DNA of 64,000 nucleotides from Muricauda sp. SCSIO 64092 (GTDB lineage Bacteria; Bacteroidota; Bacteroidia; Flavobacteriales; Flavobacteriaceae). Positions within the stretch are counted from its first letter, which is position 1. Each line of letters starts with the position of its first letter. Of the stretch, positions 1 through 7,809 are shown piece after piece. The translations under genes and the position numbers were made by a program. The DNA lies in contig NZ_CP095413.1 of NCBI RefSeq assembly GCF_023016285.1, forward strand, positions 1,302,001-1,366,000. Direction: 5' to 3'. Below the pieces are notes generated by a model that was not told the DNA's origin, made no database searches, and saw nothing but the letters and a program-made list of their open reading frames with translations.

Positions 1-1141
1 ACCCTTGATGGGCCGTTGGCAAGGTTGCGAACCTGCCATCTTCCATTTGTTCGACAAAGGGCAGGGTTACCTTCATCCATTCTGCATTCTTATCCGTATG
101 TTTAAACAGAAATGTAGTGTCCGCGATACCGGCATTGGTATAGAGGGAATCTAAATACGCAGTGGGCCTATCCACTAAATAAGACAGTAGATGCCTCCCC
201 AGATCATCATTGCCACCGCCGTTGTTCCTTACATCAACAATTAAATTCCCCACACCCTTATCTTTAATTTTTTTAAATGCCTTGTGGACAAGGGCCTTGA
301 ATTTGGGGGAGTAAAAATTTCCCACCGTAAGCAAGGCAATATCATCGGACAAAAATTCGTAACGAATCGGATTTTCCCTCATTGCCCGTTCCTTTGCCCC
401 ATAATGATCCAGGTATTTTCGGATTTCCGGGTTTTCATGGGAGGTGTACTTCTTGTAGTTTCCTTTCCATTCTTCCTGTGTTACGGCCTTGAGGATTTTG
501 GCGAATGTTCCTCCATCCTTTCCTTTGAGTTCTACCGTAAAGTGTTCTGCACTATCCATTAAAAGGTAGTACCAAAACTGAAACTCCATACCAGTCTGTA
601 ACCTGCTGTGCTTATTGGACCGTATCTCTCCGTCCGATGGGAAGTAAGGAATAAGTTTGTCATAGATATCTGCTATGGATTTACCGTTGATGCTCACTAT
701 TTGTGTTCCCGGACTTAAATCTGCCATGGACGAAAAATCAGATACGACGTAAGCCTTTGCGGGGTCAAACTCCCAGAAGATTTTTAAGGGAAAAAACCTT
801 CCCTTGTCCATAATCTTTCCAAGCAATTCAGAATCAGGTGTTGCTATCGTATGTTGACATTTGATCAGGGCAACCAGGTTACATATTTCCCTATAAAACG
901 CTCTGTAGGTCATGGGGAAATTTGATAGGCTTTGAACTTTCGTAAACAAGGAATCCAAGGTCTTCTTCGTAGTATACCGATAAAGTCCGGGATGGATTTT
1001 TTCCAATCCTGCTTTTAACATCCTAAGGTCTTCCTGTACCATATGGGAAGGAAATTTTTGATCAAAAACCGTTTTGGGATCGGATTGGGCATTTAGTTGT
1101 AGGGATAAGAACCCTACAAAGGCCATGATATGGAATTTCAT
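1..1141 (-). CDS. S41-family peptidase-like protein, C-terminus cut by window edge
   Basis: The reading frame is open from an ATG at 1141 to the left edge, giving 380 codons without a stop, so the gene is partial. It starts with a signal peptide (MKFHIMAFVGFLSLQLNAQ). A PDZ-like turn (LSPGTQIVSINGKS) lies near residue 147, and the core strand typical of C-terminal-processing peptidases (LIVDVRNNGGGND) near residue 303. The catalytic Ser of S41 enzymes lies after this motif and would be outside the window, so activity cannot be judged. The family cleaves or tethers extracytoplasmic proteins; this one should be periplasmic or cell-surface. It follows the AraC-type regulator on the same strand after 61 bases and may be co-transcribed with it. 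Confidence 0.8.
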   Translation of the reverse strand, partial: MKFHIMAFVGFLSLQLNAQSDPKTVFDQKFPSHMVQEDLRMLKAGLEKIHPGLYRYTTKKTLDSLFTKVQSLSNFPMTYRAFYREICNLVALIKCQHTIATPDSELLGKIMDKGRFFPLKIFWEFDPAKAYVVSDFSSMADLSPGTQIVSINGKSIADIYDKLIPYFPSDGEIRSNKHSRLQTGMEFQFWYYLLMDSAEHFTVELKGKDGGTFAKILKAVTQEEWKGNYKKYTSHENPEIRKYLDHYGAKERAMRENPIRYEFLSDDIALLTVGNFYSPKFKALVHKAFKKIKDKGVGNLIVDVRNNGGGNDDLGRHLLSYLVDRPTAYLDSLYTNAGIADTTFLFKHTDKNAEWMKVTLPFVEQMEDGRFATLPTAHQG

Positions 1142-1202
1142 TATTTCAGATATTGATTATACCCCAAAGGAAGATGGAAAAGAAATACCAATCTGCCCAA
1201 TT

Positions 1203-2348
1203 CTAGTATTGGGCGTGGTTTTTTTGTAATAATTCTGCCCGTTTGGAAAGATATGCCTTTGGAGAAAGGCCGGTAGATTGTTTAAAAGCGCGTTGAAAGG
1301 TGGACTGGGAATTAAAACCACATTCAAAAGCTATGCCGGAGAGTTTTAAATGCTTTTTTTCTGGAACGACCATCTGTTGTTTTACCTCTTCTACACGATA
1401 ATGGTTAACAAAAGTGTTGAAACTCATATGGAAATAATGGTTGAGCACATGGGAAACCGTTCGCTGATCTGAACCGACATGCTTTACCAATCGATGCAGT
1501 TCAAGGTTGGGTTCAAGATAAAGTTTATCCTCGGTCATAGCGCTTTGGATAACCTTTATGAGCTTTTTGGATTCTTGTTCGGTAAGTCGAATGCTCTGAG
1601 TTTTACTTTCTTTGATGGATTGTCGCGAATGCAGAAATCCTTTTATACCAAGCACATAAATAAATATCGATAATGGGACATAAATGGGATAGTAGCCTAA
1701 GCTGTCCATCATTATGAACCGGGTAGTGGGAACTACGTAGGGCACCAAAAAAATCAACCATATCAATTGAAAAATAAGGAAGGAATTCAAAAACGCCTTG
1801 ACCCACTTGGAATGGGGTTTAGGTTTATTTGGACTGGAAATCAGCTTCGAAAAAAACCGTTTGGCCAATAGCAAATAAACGGTGATGGAAAGCCATCTGG
1901 GTATGTCCGAGTAAGAATTGTATAAATCGATGTTATTGCCCCATTCCAAAAGATAATCCCTACTGAACGAATCCAATAAAAAACCGATGGTCAATACCCA
2001 GCCTGCAATTATTGGAACCAAATCTACTACCACAGGTAAGAAATGAAACCAATAATTTGGTTTCCAATGGGATGTACGTTGCAGCAAAAAACGGATGTAA
2101 AAATAAAGGAGCGGCCCAACCGCCATAATGAGAATTGTAGGAACTAGGCTTAGAACAAGCCCCATTTGCCAGTATGGGACCGTTTCGGTCAAGTAGATAT
2201 TCAATGAAGCCAATGACATCAGGAGAAGCATAGTGGCCAAAAGCTTTTCAGCCATTTCTTTTTTGGGACCAAAGAACAACGTGAAACTAAAAATGAAGCC
2301 CTGGACAGCACCAAGCAGAATGATGGTATTTAGAAAATTGGTCAGCAC
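1203..2348 (-). CDS. Membrane-anchored AraC-family transcriptional regulator
   Basis: A 381-residue protein whose first ~230 residues are a series of hydrophobic helices (about seven), followed by a cytoplasmic linker and an AraC double helix-turn-helix at about 270-375 (second helix near GIAFECGFNSQSTFQRAFK, then TGLSPKAYL). This architecture is common in Flavobacteriia: a membrane sensor joined directly to an AraC DNA-binding domain, ligand usually unknown. The start is a GTG at 2348. An in-frame TAG lies two codons upstream, and the next Met would remove the first helix, so GTG is preferred. The S41-like gene downstream on the same strand is the likeliest target or operon partner. Confidence 0.85.
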   Translation of the reverse strand: MLTNFLNTIILLGAVQGFIFSFTLFFGPKKEMAEKLLATMLLLMSLASLNIYLTETVPYWQMGLVLSLVPTILIMAVGPLLYFYIRFLLQRTSHWKPNYWFHFLPVVVDLVPIIAGWVLTIGFLLDSFSRDYLLEWGNNIDLYNSYSDIPRWLSITVYLLLAKRFFSKLISSPNKPKPHSKWVKAFLNSFLIFQLIWLIFLVPYVVPTTRFIMMDSLGYYPIYVPLSIFIYVLGIKGFLHSRQSIKESKTQSIRLTEQESKKLIKVIQSAMTEDKLYLEPNLELHRLVKHVGSDQRTVSHVLNHYFHMSFNTFVNHYRVEEVKQQMVVPEKKHLKLSGIAFECGFNSQSTFQRAFKQSTGLSPKAYLSKRAELLQKNHAQY

Positions 2349-2654
2349 ACCGCCTATAATATGGTAAGACAGTACAAATTACAGATTATCCCCTTTATGA
2401 TGTTAAAAATGCGTGTGGAAATAAAAAAGGTTTTTCAGTTAAAAAATCTAGGATAATATAATCAATCTTGAAAATGAGGGCCAAAGAGAACACATATGCC
2501 TTTGGTTGGGAATGTCCACCAATTTCCACCGAGGTATAGCAGTATTTAAAAATCCCTTTCCGATTTTGACCCTTAACCCGCTTATTTGAATATCTGCCGT
2601 ACTTTTTGGTTGGCAATCCTTCCCTTAATTTTGTAAAAAATGCTTGCCGATGTT
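2349..2654. other. 306-bp gap, no supported gene
   Basis: AT-rich spacer between two minus-strand genes. The only longer frame here starts with TTG, has low-complexity basic and aromatic content and no recognisable domain, so I do not call it. The gap probably holds the promoter of the AraC-type gene at its left end. A GGCAA/TTGCC inverted pair near 2612-2650 has no T-run and is not a convincing terminator. Confidence 0.5.
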
Positions 2655-3905
2655 TTATTCCGGCGCAGCTATCGAAGTAAAATCATCACTAAAAACCATT
2701 TCATGATTTTGGTTTTGAAGTTCAACATTATCTATCATCCCAATCCCATTAAAAAAATAACTGATTTCCATAACCGGCCCAATAGTTTCTTTGTAGGAGG
2801 TTGAAAAAATGTGTTTCCCATTCAATTCCAAAACCACATTTTTATGATTGGTGTCAATCTTCACCTCGTTCCATTGGTACATATCGGCACCGAACATGGT
2901 CAGATCTTGGGTCTTCCCATTATGTTTCTTTTCCCCAACCGTAAGGTGAAGTTCGCTTTCACAGCCCCTATGTCCCAACATCACCCAATAATATCCTGTA
3001 GTACCCTGGATATGGACGTTGATCATTGGGCAATCCACTGCCTCCAGTGGCTCCATTTTAAATGAAGTGCTATAGGTCAAATTGTCTCCCTCCAAACCAA
3101 AATCCTTAACATGATAAAAGGCCAACTGGAATTTTTCATTCAAATTCACTCCCTTGGTTTCGAGCGGTTTTTCATCAAGGGCCAAATACTCTTCTTTAGC
3201 CCATAGTTCTTTGTCAAAAGTGATGATGTTCGACATGGGCTGACGGGCAGCAATGAACCAGTCATCATAGGTAATATGTACCGGAGTTTCTTGTACGACC
3301 CTATCATCCGCAACCAACTTAGCCGTAAAATATCCAGGAATATAATAGACATCCGTCCGCTCGGAGGTCCCTTGAAAGATTTCAACGCGACGCGATCTGT
3401 CCCAACTTTGTTGCAAAAAGAACCGCTTGGCATCTAATTCTTCAATATCATAGTTAAAAATCACAGTATTGGGCAATGTATTCGCTACTGACTTCTTATA
3501 GGACAAGTTTACATCCATAACCTCCTCCCTACTCTTTTTAAATCTTCTGTCCGTTCCGGAGAAAATCAATAGCAACGGAAGACCAAAAACCACCAATACC
3601 ACAATTTTCTTGAAACGGCTTCTTGACCAGGTATTCTTTTTAGTGGAAACTTTAAATTCCGTATGACTTTTAAGTAGTCGGTTGGCTTTGAGTCTCTGCC
3701 AATCTTTACTAAAAGCAACCTGGGACAAAGCGTCAAGAGTGGATGTATGTGGCAATCGTTGGAGCTGATTGGCCCATATTCGTTTTAACGTGGACACACT
3801 TAACCGACATGCCCGTAAATTGATATCAAAATTCAAGAAAAACTTCTTCGTTGAACGGATGGGAAGTTGGTAGATTACACCGTGAAAAGTGATTGTCCAG
3901 GCCAC
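2655..3905 (-). CDS. HTH-like/transmembrane/lectin-like protein of unknown function
   Basis: 416 residues from a GTG start. Residues ~12-75 resemble a Bacteroidota-specific helical DNA-binding-like module (motifs STLKRIWANQLQ and STLDALSQVAF). A single membrane helix follows (IVVLVVFGLPLLLIFSG, ~118-134). The outside part has an Ig/PKD-like stretch (PGYFTAKLVADDRVVQETPV) and a C-terminal concanavalin-like sandwich (~250-410, ending in NVELQN and VFSDDF). The layout suggests a one-protein transmembrane sensor with an intracellular nucleic-acid or protein-binding head and an extracytoplasmic ligand-binding domain; this is inferred from architecture only. The exact start is uncertain because there is no ATG near the N-terminus. 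Confidence 0.65.
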   Translation of the reverse strand: MAWTITFHGVIYQLPIRSTKKFFLNFDINLRACRLSVSTLKRIWANQLQRLPHTSTLDALSQVAFSKDWQRLKANRLLKSHTEFKVSTKKNTWSRSRFKKIVVLVVFGLPLLLIFSGTDRRFKKSREEVMDVNLSYKKSVANTLPNTVIFNYDIEELDAKRFFLQQSWDRSRRVEIFQGTSERTDVYYIPGYFTAKLVADDRVVQETPVHITYDDWFIAARQPMSNIITFDKELWAKEEYLALDEKPLETKGVNLNEKFQLAFYHVKDFGLEGDNLTYSTSFKMEPLEAVDCPMINVHIQGTTGYYWVMLGHRGCESELHLTVGEKKHNGKTQDLTMFGADMYQWNEVKIDTNHKNVVLELNGKHIFSTSYKETIGPVMEISYFFNGIGMIDNVELQNQNHEMVFSDDFTSIAAPE

Positions 3906-4232
3906 AATTTTCCTTGTTCACTTAATCAAATAAGGCATGATGCCCTAGAAATAGGTATTGGAACAAAGCATGATTTAACCTTAAAACCTTTTGGGTTAAC
4001 ATCCAAAACATTGGGTTTGGTCTTTTAACATTCTTCAATGGATTTCCTTCTTTTTTTTAGAATCATTCTTAATTAGCCCTTTTTTTGCGGATTTCTCATT
4101 TTTAGGGGGCTTTAATGATAAATATCATATTTCATCATGCGTTACCTATATATTTTTACACGCAATTTTTAATGTTTTCCTAACATAACCAATATTTTAA
4201 CAACCTTATTTAATAGTAAAACTATCAATCAT
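3906..4232. promoter_or_regulatory. 327-bp divergent promoter region with FNR-type palindrome
   Basis: AT-rich region between a minus-strand gene (start 3905) and the plus-strand cytochrome run (start 4233). It contains the palindrome described separately at 4115-4128. No open frame is supported. The flavobacterial -7 element could not be placed with confidence. Confidence 0.6.
4115..4128. promoter_or_regulatory. FNR/DNR-type operator candidate ATGATAAATATCAT
   Basis: The core TGAT-N4-ATCA is an exact match to the central part of the FNR/DNR consensus TTGAT-N4-ATCAA. It lies about 105 bases before the start of the hexaheme cytochrome gene. Crp/Fnr regulators commonly control anaerobic respiration in this phylum. 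About one such 8-base match is expected by chance in 64 kb, so position is the main support. A near-copy precedes ccsBA at 20321-20334. Confidence 0.45.
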
Positions 4233-5366
4233 ATGAAAAATTTAATGCTTATTCGTTTGCTGATAGTGGTTGCATCGAGTCTACTATTTGTTCAATGCAC
4301 CAGTGACCCCATTCCCGGACCACCGGGAGTCGATGGAATCGATGGAATTGACGGAGCTGACGGGGTTGATGGAATTGCCTCCTGCGTCACTTGCCATTCC
4401 AACGCTACCAGTGAAATTGTAGAAGGTTCCTTTGCCGTGTCCTCACATGGAGCCGGCTTTGTTTACACCTTTGCGGGCGCGAGGGAGGATTGTGCGGCAT
4501 GCCACTCTACACTGGGCCATTTGGACTTTTTGGCCTTTGGCGAGGTGGATCCGAGCAGTTTGTCCAACAATTCACCCATTACCTGTGCTACCTGTCATGA
4601 CAGCCACGACACCTTCGACTTTGAAAACGATGGAATTGATTATGCTTTAAGGAGCATAGAACCTGTTGCCCTGGAACTGGATCCAAACACAGTTATTGAT
4701 TTTGGGGGTACCAGCAACAACTGCACCGTTTGCCACCAACCCAGGAACAGTTATGTAATCCCCGCTGAGGATGGAACGGGTAGATATGTTGTCGCCACTA
4801 CTCGTTTTGGACCCCACCATGGGCCACAATCCACTATGTTGGAAGGTATCATGGGCGCCAATATAGCAGGCTCCGTAGGATATCCCGGAGTGGCTTCTGC
4901 GGTACATAGAACCGGAGCTTCCTGCGTCAGTTGCCATATGGGGGAATCTACCGATATCAATGAAGGCCTCCACTCTTGGAACGTTACTGAAGCCTCTTGT
5001 GTGGCTTGCCACACCAATGGCATACCTTCAGAACTGGCCGGATTTACGGAAGATATGGCCGTCCTAAAACAGTTGTTAGGTGAAGTTGTAGGTGAGGAAT
5101 ATGCCGAAGACACAGAAGGCAACCCTGTTTTTGATATGGATGGTAATCCTGTAGGAACGGGAGTACCTGTTGTTGGTCTTATAGTAGATGACTTTCCAAA
5201 CCCGGGCGATACAGACCGATCCAATGAAGGTATTTTCACCACGGCAGAGGCTCAAGCCGCATGGAATTATATGACCCTTTTGGAAGATCAAAGTAACGGG
5301 ACACACAATCCCGCGTATTCCAGGGCATTGCTGACGAATTCCATTGAAGCCCTACAGAGTCCATAA
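4233..5366 (+). CDS. Hexaheme c-type cytochrome lipoprotein with collagen-like linker
   Basis: 377 residues. The N-terminus is a lipoprotein signal with lipid-modified Cys at 22. A short Gly-x-x collagen-like linker (GPPGVDGIDGIDGADGVDG) covers ~29-47. Six CxxCH heme motifs follow at 51, 87, 118, 164, 231 and 256, with extra His residues for distal ligation. The last ~115 residues have no heme motif and contain acidic turns (DTEGNPVFDMDGNPVG). It is expected to be anchored in the outer or inner membrane facing the periplasm or cell exterior, and to pass electrons to or from a terminal acceptor. It is first in a run of respiratory genes and follows an FNR-type site. Substrate unknown; no NrfA- or Otr-type catalytic motif was seen. 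Confidence 0.88.
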   Translation: MKNLMLIRLLIVVASSLLFVQCTSDPIPGPPGVDGIDGIDGADGVDGIASCVTCHSNATSEIVEGSFAVSSHGAGFVYTFAGAREDCAACHSTLGHLDFLAFGEVDPSSLSNNSPITCATCHDSHDTFDFENDGIDYALRSIEPVALELDPNTVIDFGGTSNNCTVCHQPRNSYVIPAEDGTGRYVVATTRFGPHHGPQSTMLEGIMGANIAGSVGYPGVASAVHRTGASCVSCHMGESTDINEGLHSWNVTEASCVACHTNGIPSELAGFTEDMAVLKQLLGEVVGEEYAEDTEGNPVFDMDGNPVGTGVPVVGLIVDDFPNPGDTDRSNEGIFTTAEAQAAWNYMTLLEDQSNGTHNPAYSRALLTNSIEALQSP

Positions 5367-5373
5367 AACACGG

Positions 5374-5401
5374 GGATTCCCATTCCAAGGGGATGGAATC
5401 C
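5374..5401 (+). other. Hairpin between the two cytochrome lipoprotein genes
   Basis: GGATTCC (5374-5380) pairs with GGAATCC (5395-5401), and the stem continues inward as ATTCC/GGGAT with one wobble. It has no following T-run, so it is more likely an mRNA processing or stability element between genes than a terminator. Confidence 0.35.
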
Positions 5402-5514
5402 ATGCGCATTGTGACGTGCCTTGACATACATGGATTGCCCATAATAGGTAACCAGCGGAGGATTGGGGTTTCTTTCCCTGACATATTGGAGTACGATGAT
5501 TTTATACGAATACA

Positions 5515-5901
5515 ATGAAAAAACAACTTAAAACACTCTTAGTAGGCGGTCTTGGGTTATTGTGCTTTTCCTGTTACTACGATCAGGAGATAGAAGAAGA
5601 GATTCCGGACATTCCTGTAGATGTGCCCATTTCTTTTAGGGACGATATTCAACCCTTGTTCATGTTGGAAGGTAGGGACTGTACTACTTGTCATAACGGT
5701 ACGGTTGCCAATCCCGATTTAACGGAGGGGAATTCCTATGATGCCATTATAGGAACCCTAGTTCCCGGGGACGCGGAAAACAGTGCTTTCTTTAATGCAT
5801 TACCTGGAAACAACCACCCCGTGGGAGCTGGATTTTCCCTTACTGTAGAAGAAATTGCCCTGATAAAAGGTTGGATTGACCGTGGTGCTGAGAATAACTA
5901 A
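5515..5901 (+). CDS. Monoheme cytochrome c-like lipoprotein
   Basis: 128 residues with a lipoprotein signal (Cys 20 in LLCFSC) and an acidic spacer, then a small heme domain: SFRDDIQPLF, one CTTCH motif at 56-60, and a late helix with EEIALIKGWIDRGAENN. This resembles the small cytochrome domains common in Bacteroidota and Planctomycetota. No clear distal Met ligand is visible apart from M50 before the heme site, so ligation is uncertain. It lies 148 bases after the hexaheme gene and 14 bases before the beta-barrel gene, fitting an electron carrier of the same module. Confidence 0.8.
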   Translation: MKKQLKTLLVGGLGLLCFSCYYDQEIEEEIPDIPVDVPISFRDDIQPLFMLEGRDCTTCHNGTVANPDLTEGNSYDAIIGTLVPGDAENSAFFNALPGNNHPVGAGFSLTVEEIALIKGWIDRGAENN

Positions 5902-5915
5902 TAAGACAATCGACT

Positions 5916-6764
5916 ATGAAAAGTTCTAGAATACTATGTTTTGCCCTATTATTGTTCCACCTAGGTCTTTTTTCCCAAAAAAAAGCAAAGGACTCCATTG
6001 AGGACAAACCGGCACGCCCAGCATTTGAAAGCTCCTTTATTATTGATAATCCCAGCAATGTACTCTTTCGAAAAAATACGCTGGAGGTACAAATGTCCCA
6101 TAGATTTGGCCTCATAAACGGCGGCACAAACGATATGTTGGGATTTTGGGGGCCCTCCAACATCCGTATGGGAATTACCTATGCGGTACATGATCGTGTA
6201 ACCCTTGGTTTTGGAACCACAAAATTCGATCGTCTCCAGGACTTTAATTGGAAGTTAGGTCTCCTGAACCAAACCCGATCGGACAGGATACCGGTAAGCG
6301 TTTCCTACTATGGGAATTTTACCATTGATGCCAGAAGAAGGGAAAACTTCATTGTGGATCAACACAGGTACTCTTATTTCAATCAAATCATTATCGCACG
6401 TAGGTTCAACTCAAAACTATCCATGCAATTGACCTCCAGCCTCTCGCATTTTAACCTGGTACAGGATGGAATGAAGAACGACCTTTTTGCCGCCTCATTT
6501 GGCGGGCGCTACAAAATAAGTGATCAGACTTCAATTATGTGGGATTACAGCCAACCTTTTACCAGCAGTTGGAGAGAAGATCTTCGTTCGGAACCTACAT
6601 TTAGTTTTGGTTTTGAAATCGCCACTTCTGCGCATGCCTTTACCCTGTTTATATCGAACGCCAATGGAATTGTGCCGCAACAGAACTACATGAAAAACAC
6701 GAACGATTTCTGGGGTGGGGACATTCTGTTTGGATTCAATATTACGAGAAACTATAATTTTTAA
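5916..6764 (+). CDS. DUF5777-type outer-membrane beta-barrel protein
   Basis: 282 residues with a signal peptide (MKSSRILCFALLLFHLGLFSQ) and alternating amphipathic strands across the rest, ending in an aromatic residue (NITRNYNF) as outer-membrane barrels do. Motifs such as FESSFIIDNPSNVLF, LEVQMSHRFGLI and GITYAVHDRVTLGFG match what I recall of DUF5777 barrels, which often sit beside cytochrome genes in Bacteroidota. The role is not established. In context it could be a porin that lets a lipoprotein cytochrome reach the surface, which is inference. Confidence 0.75.
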   Translation: MKSSRILCFALLLFHLGLFSQKKAKDSIEDKPARPAFESSFIIDNPSNVLFRKNTLEVQMSHRFGLINGGTNDMLGFWGPSNIRMGITYAVHDRVTLGFGTTKFDRLQDFNWKLGLLNQTRSDRIPVSVSYYGNFTIDARRRENFIVDQHRYSYFNQIIIARRFNSKLSMQLTSSLSHFNLVQDGMKNDLFAASFGGRYKISDQTSIMWDYSQPFTSSWREDLRSEPTFSFGFEIATSAHAFTLFISNANGIVPQQNYMKNTNDFWGGDILFGFNITRNYNF

Positions 6765-6816
6765 TCCTGGTCAATGGATAACACTTAAGTAAGGGTCTCC
6801 TCAAAAGGGTCAATTT

Positions 6817-7800
6817 ATGAAAGACGACAAGACAACTCAAAACGGTACCAATAGACGCAAATTCCTGAAAATGGGGTTACTATCTGGGGCAACCACCGTG
6901 GCAGGGGCCAGTCTGCTGGCCAATTTGACATCTGAGGAAGAGCTAAAAGCATCTGGTGAGAAGATAAGGGTGCTCACCCCGGATGGAAAGATGGTGGAAG
7001 TGGACGCAGAGAGCATCAACAACTATCCCGAAGCGCATATTACCCCCGAGGAATCCAGAAAGGGCATCCCCGGTCGCAAGTTTGTAATGGTGATTGACCT
7101 GTCCAAATGCAAAAATGCACGGACCTGTGTGGAGAGTTGCCAGAAAGCACATCATCTGGACTACAATGAGGAGTACATGAAGATACTTTTGCTTCAAGAT
7201 CATGAGGAAGCCGATCCCTACTGGTTTCCAAAACCTTGCTACCATTGTGATGAACCCCCTTGTGTCACCGTATGTCCCACTGGAGCTACGTTTAAGCGGG
7301 ACGACGGTATTGTACTGATTGATAATGAGCGTTGTATTGGGTGTAAGTTTTGCGTCACCAGTTGCCCCTATTCCGTTCGCCAGTTCCATTGGAGCCACAA
7401 ACCGAAGTTTGACAACACGGATTTGCCCTATTCTCCTGAAACCAGTGTTCCCGGGGAAGTGGGCACCGTGATGAAGTGTGATTTTTGTCCAGACATGATC
7501 CGGCAGGGGAAATTGCCGCATTGCGTAAGCTCCTGCCCAATGGGTGTCATTTATTTTGGGGACAAAAATGAGGATATGGTCACCAATGGGGAAGAGACCG
7601 TACGGTTCTCTGAATTGATCAACGATCGGGGCGGATACCGCTACCTGGAACATCTAGGTACCAAGCCCAATGTATACTATCTGCCCCCAGTTGATAGACA
7701 GTTTCCATTGGAACGTGGATTTGATGTGGACGAGGAGATTATTGAGCGCTACAAGGACGTGCCCTATGTGCAGGATATGAAAGAAAAAGGAAAGATTTAA
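6817..7800 (+). CDS. Tat-exported ferredoxin-type iron-sulfur subunit (NrfC/PsrB-like)
   Basis: 327 residues. A twin-arginine signal (NRRKFLK, R13-R14) directs folded export to the periplasm. Four ferredoxin-like Cys clusters follow. Three are complete: PCYHCDEPPCVTVCP, CIGCKFCVTSCP, and CDFC with HCVSSCP. The first is C98-x5-C104-x3-C108 with Ala at 101 where the second Cys normally stands, so that site may hold a [3Fe-4S] cluster. The protein should relay electrons between the NrfD subunit encoded next (9 bases later) and periplasmic cytochromes. No molybdopterin catalytic subunit is encoded beside it, unlike PsrABC or TtrABC. Confidence 0.88.
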   Translation: MKDDKTTQNGTNRRKFLKMGLLSGATTVAGASLLANLTSEEELKASGEKIRVLTPDGKMVEVDAESINNYPEAHITPEESRKGIPGRKFVMVIDLSKCKNARTCVESCQKAHHLDYNEEYMKILLLQDHEEADPYWFPKPCYHCDEPPCVTVCPTGATFKRDDGIVLIDNERCIGCKFCVTSCPYSVRQFHWSHKPKFDNTDLPYSPETSVPGEVGTVMKCDFCPDMIRQGKLPHCVSSCPMGVIYFGDKNEDMVTNGEETVRFSELINDRGGYRYLEHLGTKPNVYYLPPVDRQFPLERGFDVDEEIIERYKDVPYVQDMKEKGKI

Positions 7801-7809
7801 CGTAAAAAT

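Noticed and set aside
2395..2616. Possible 73-residue minus-strand gene
   Set aside because: Starts with TTG, has no domain or signal and sits in an AT-rich spacer; composition looks non-coding.
4751..5242. 163-codon antisense frame in the hexaheme cytochrome gene
   Set aside because: Arises from the complement of the cytochrome coding sequence; no start context or motif.
6943..7653. 236-codon open frame antisense to the Fe-S subunit gene
   Set aside because: It mirrors a strongly supported gene with complete Fe-S motifs; the antisense product has no recognisable fold.
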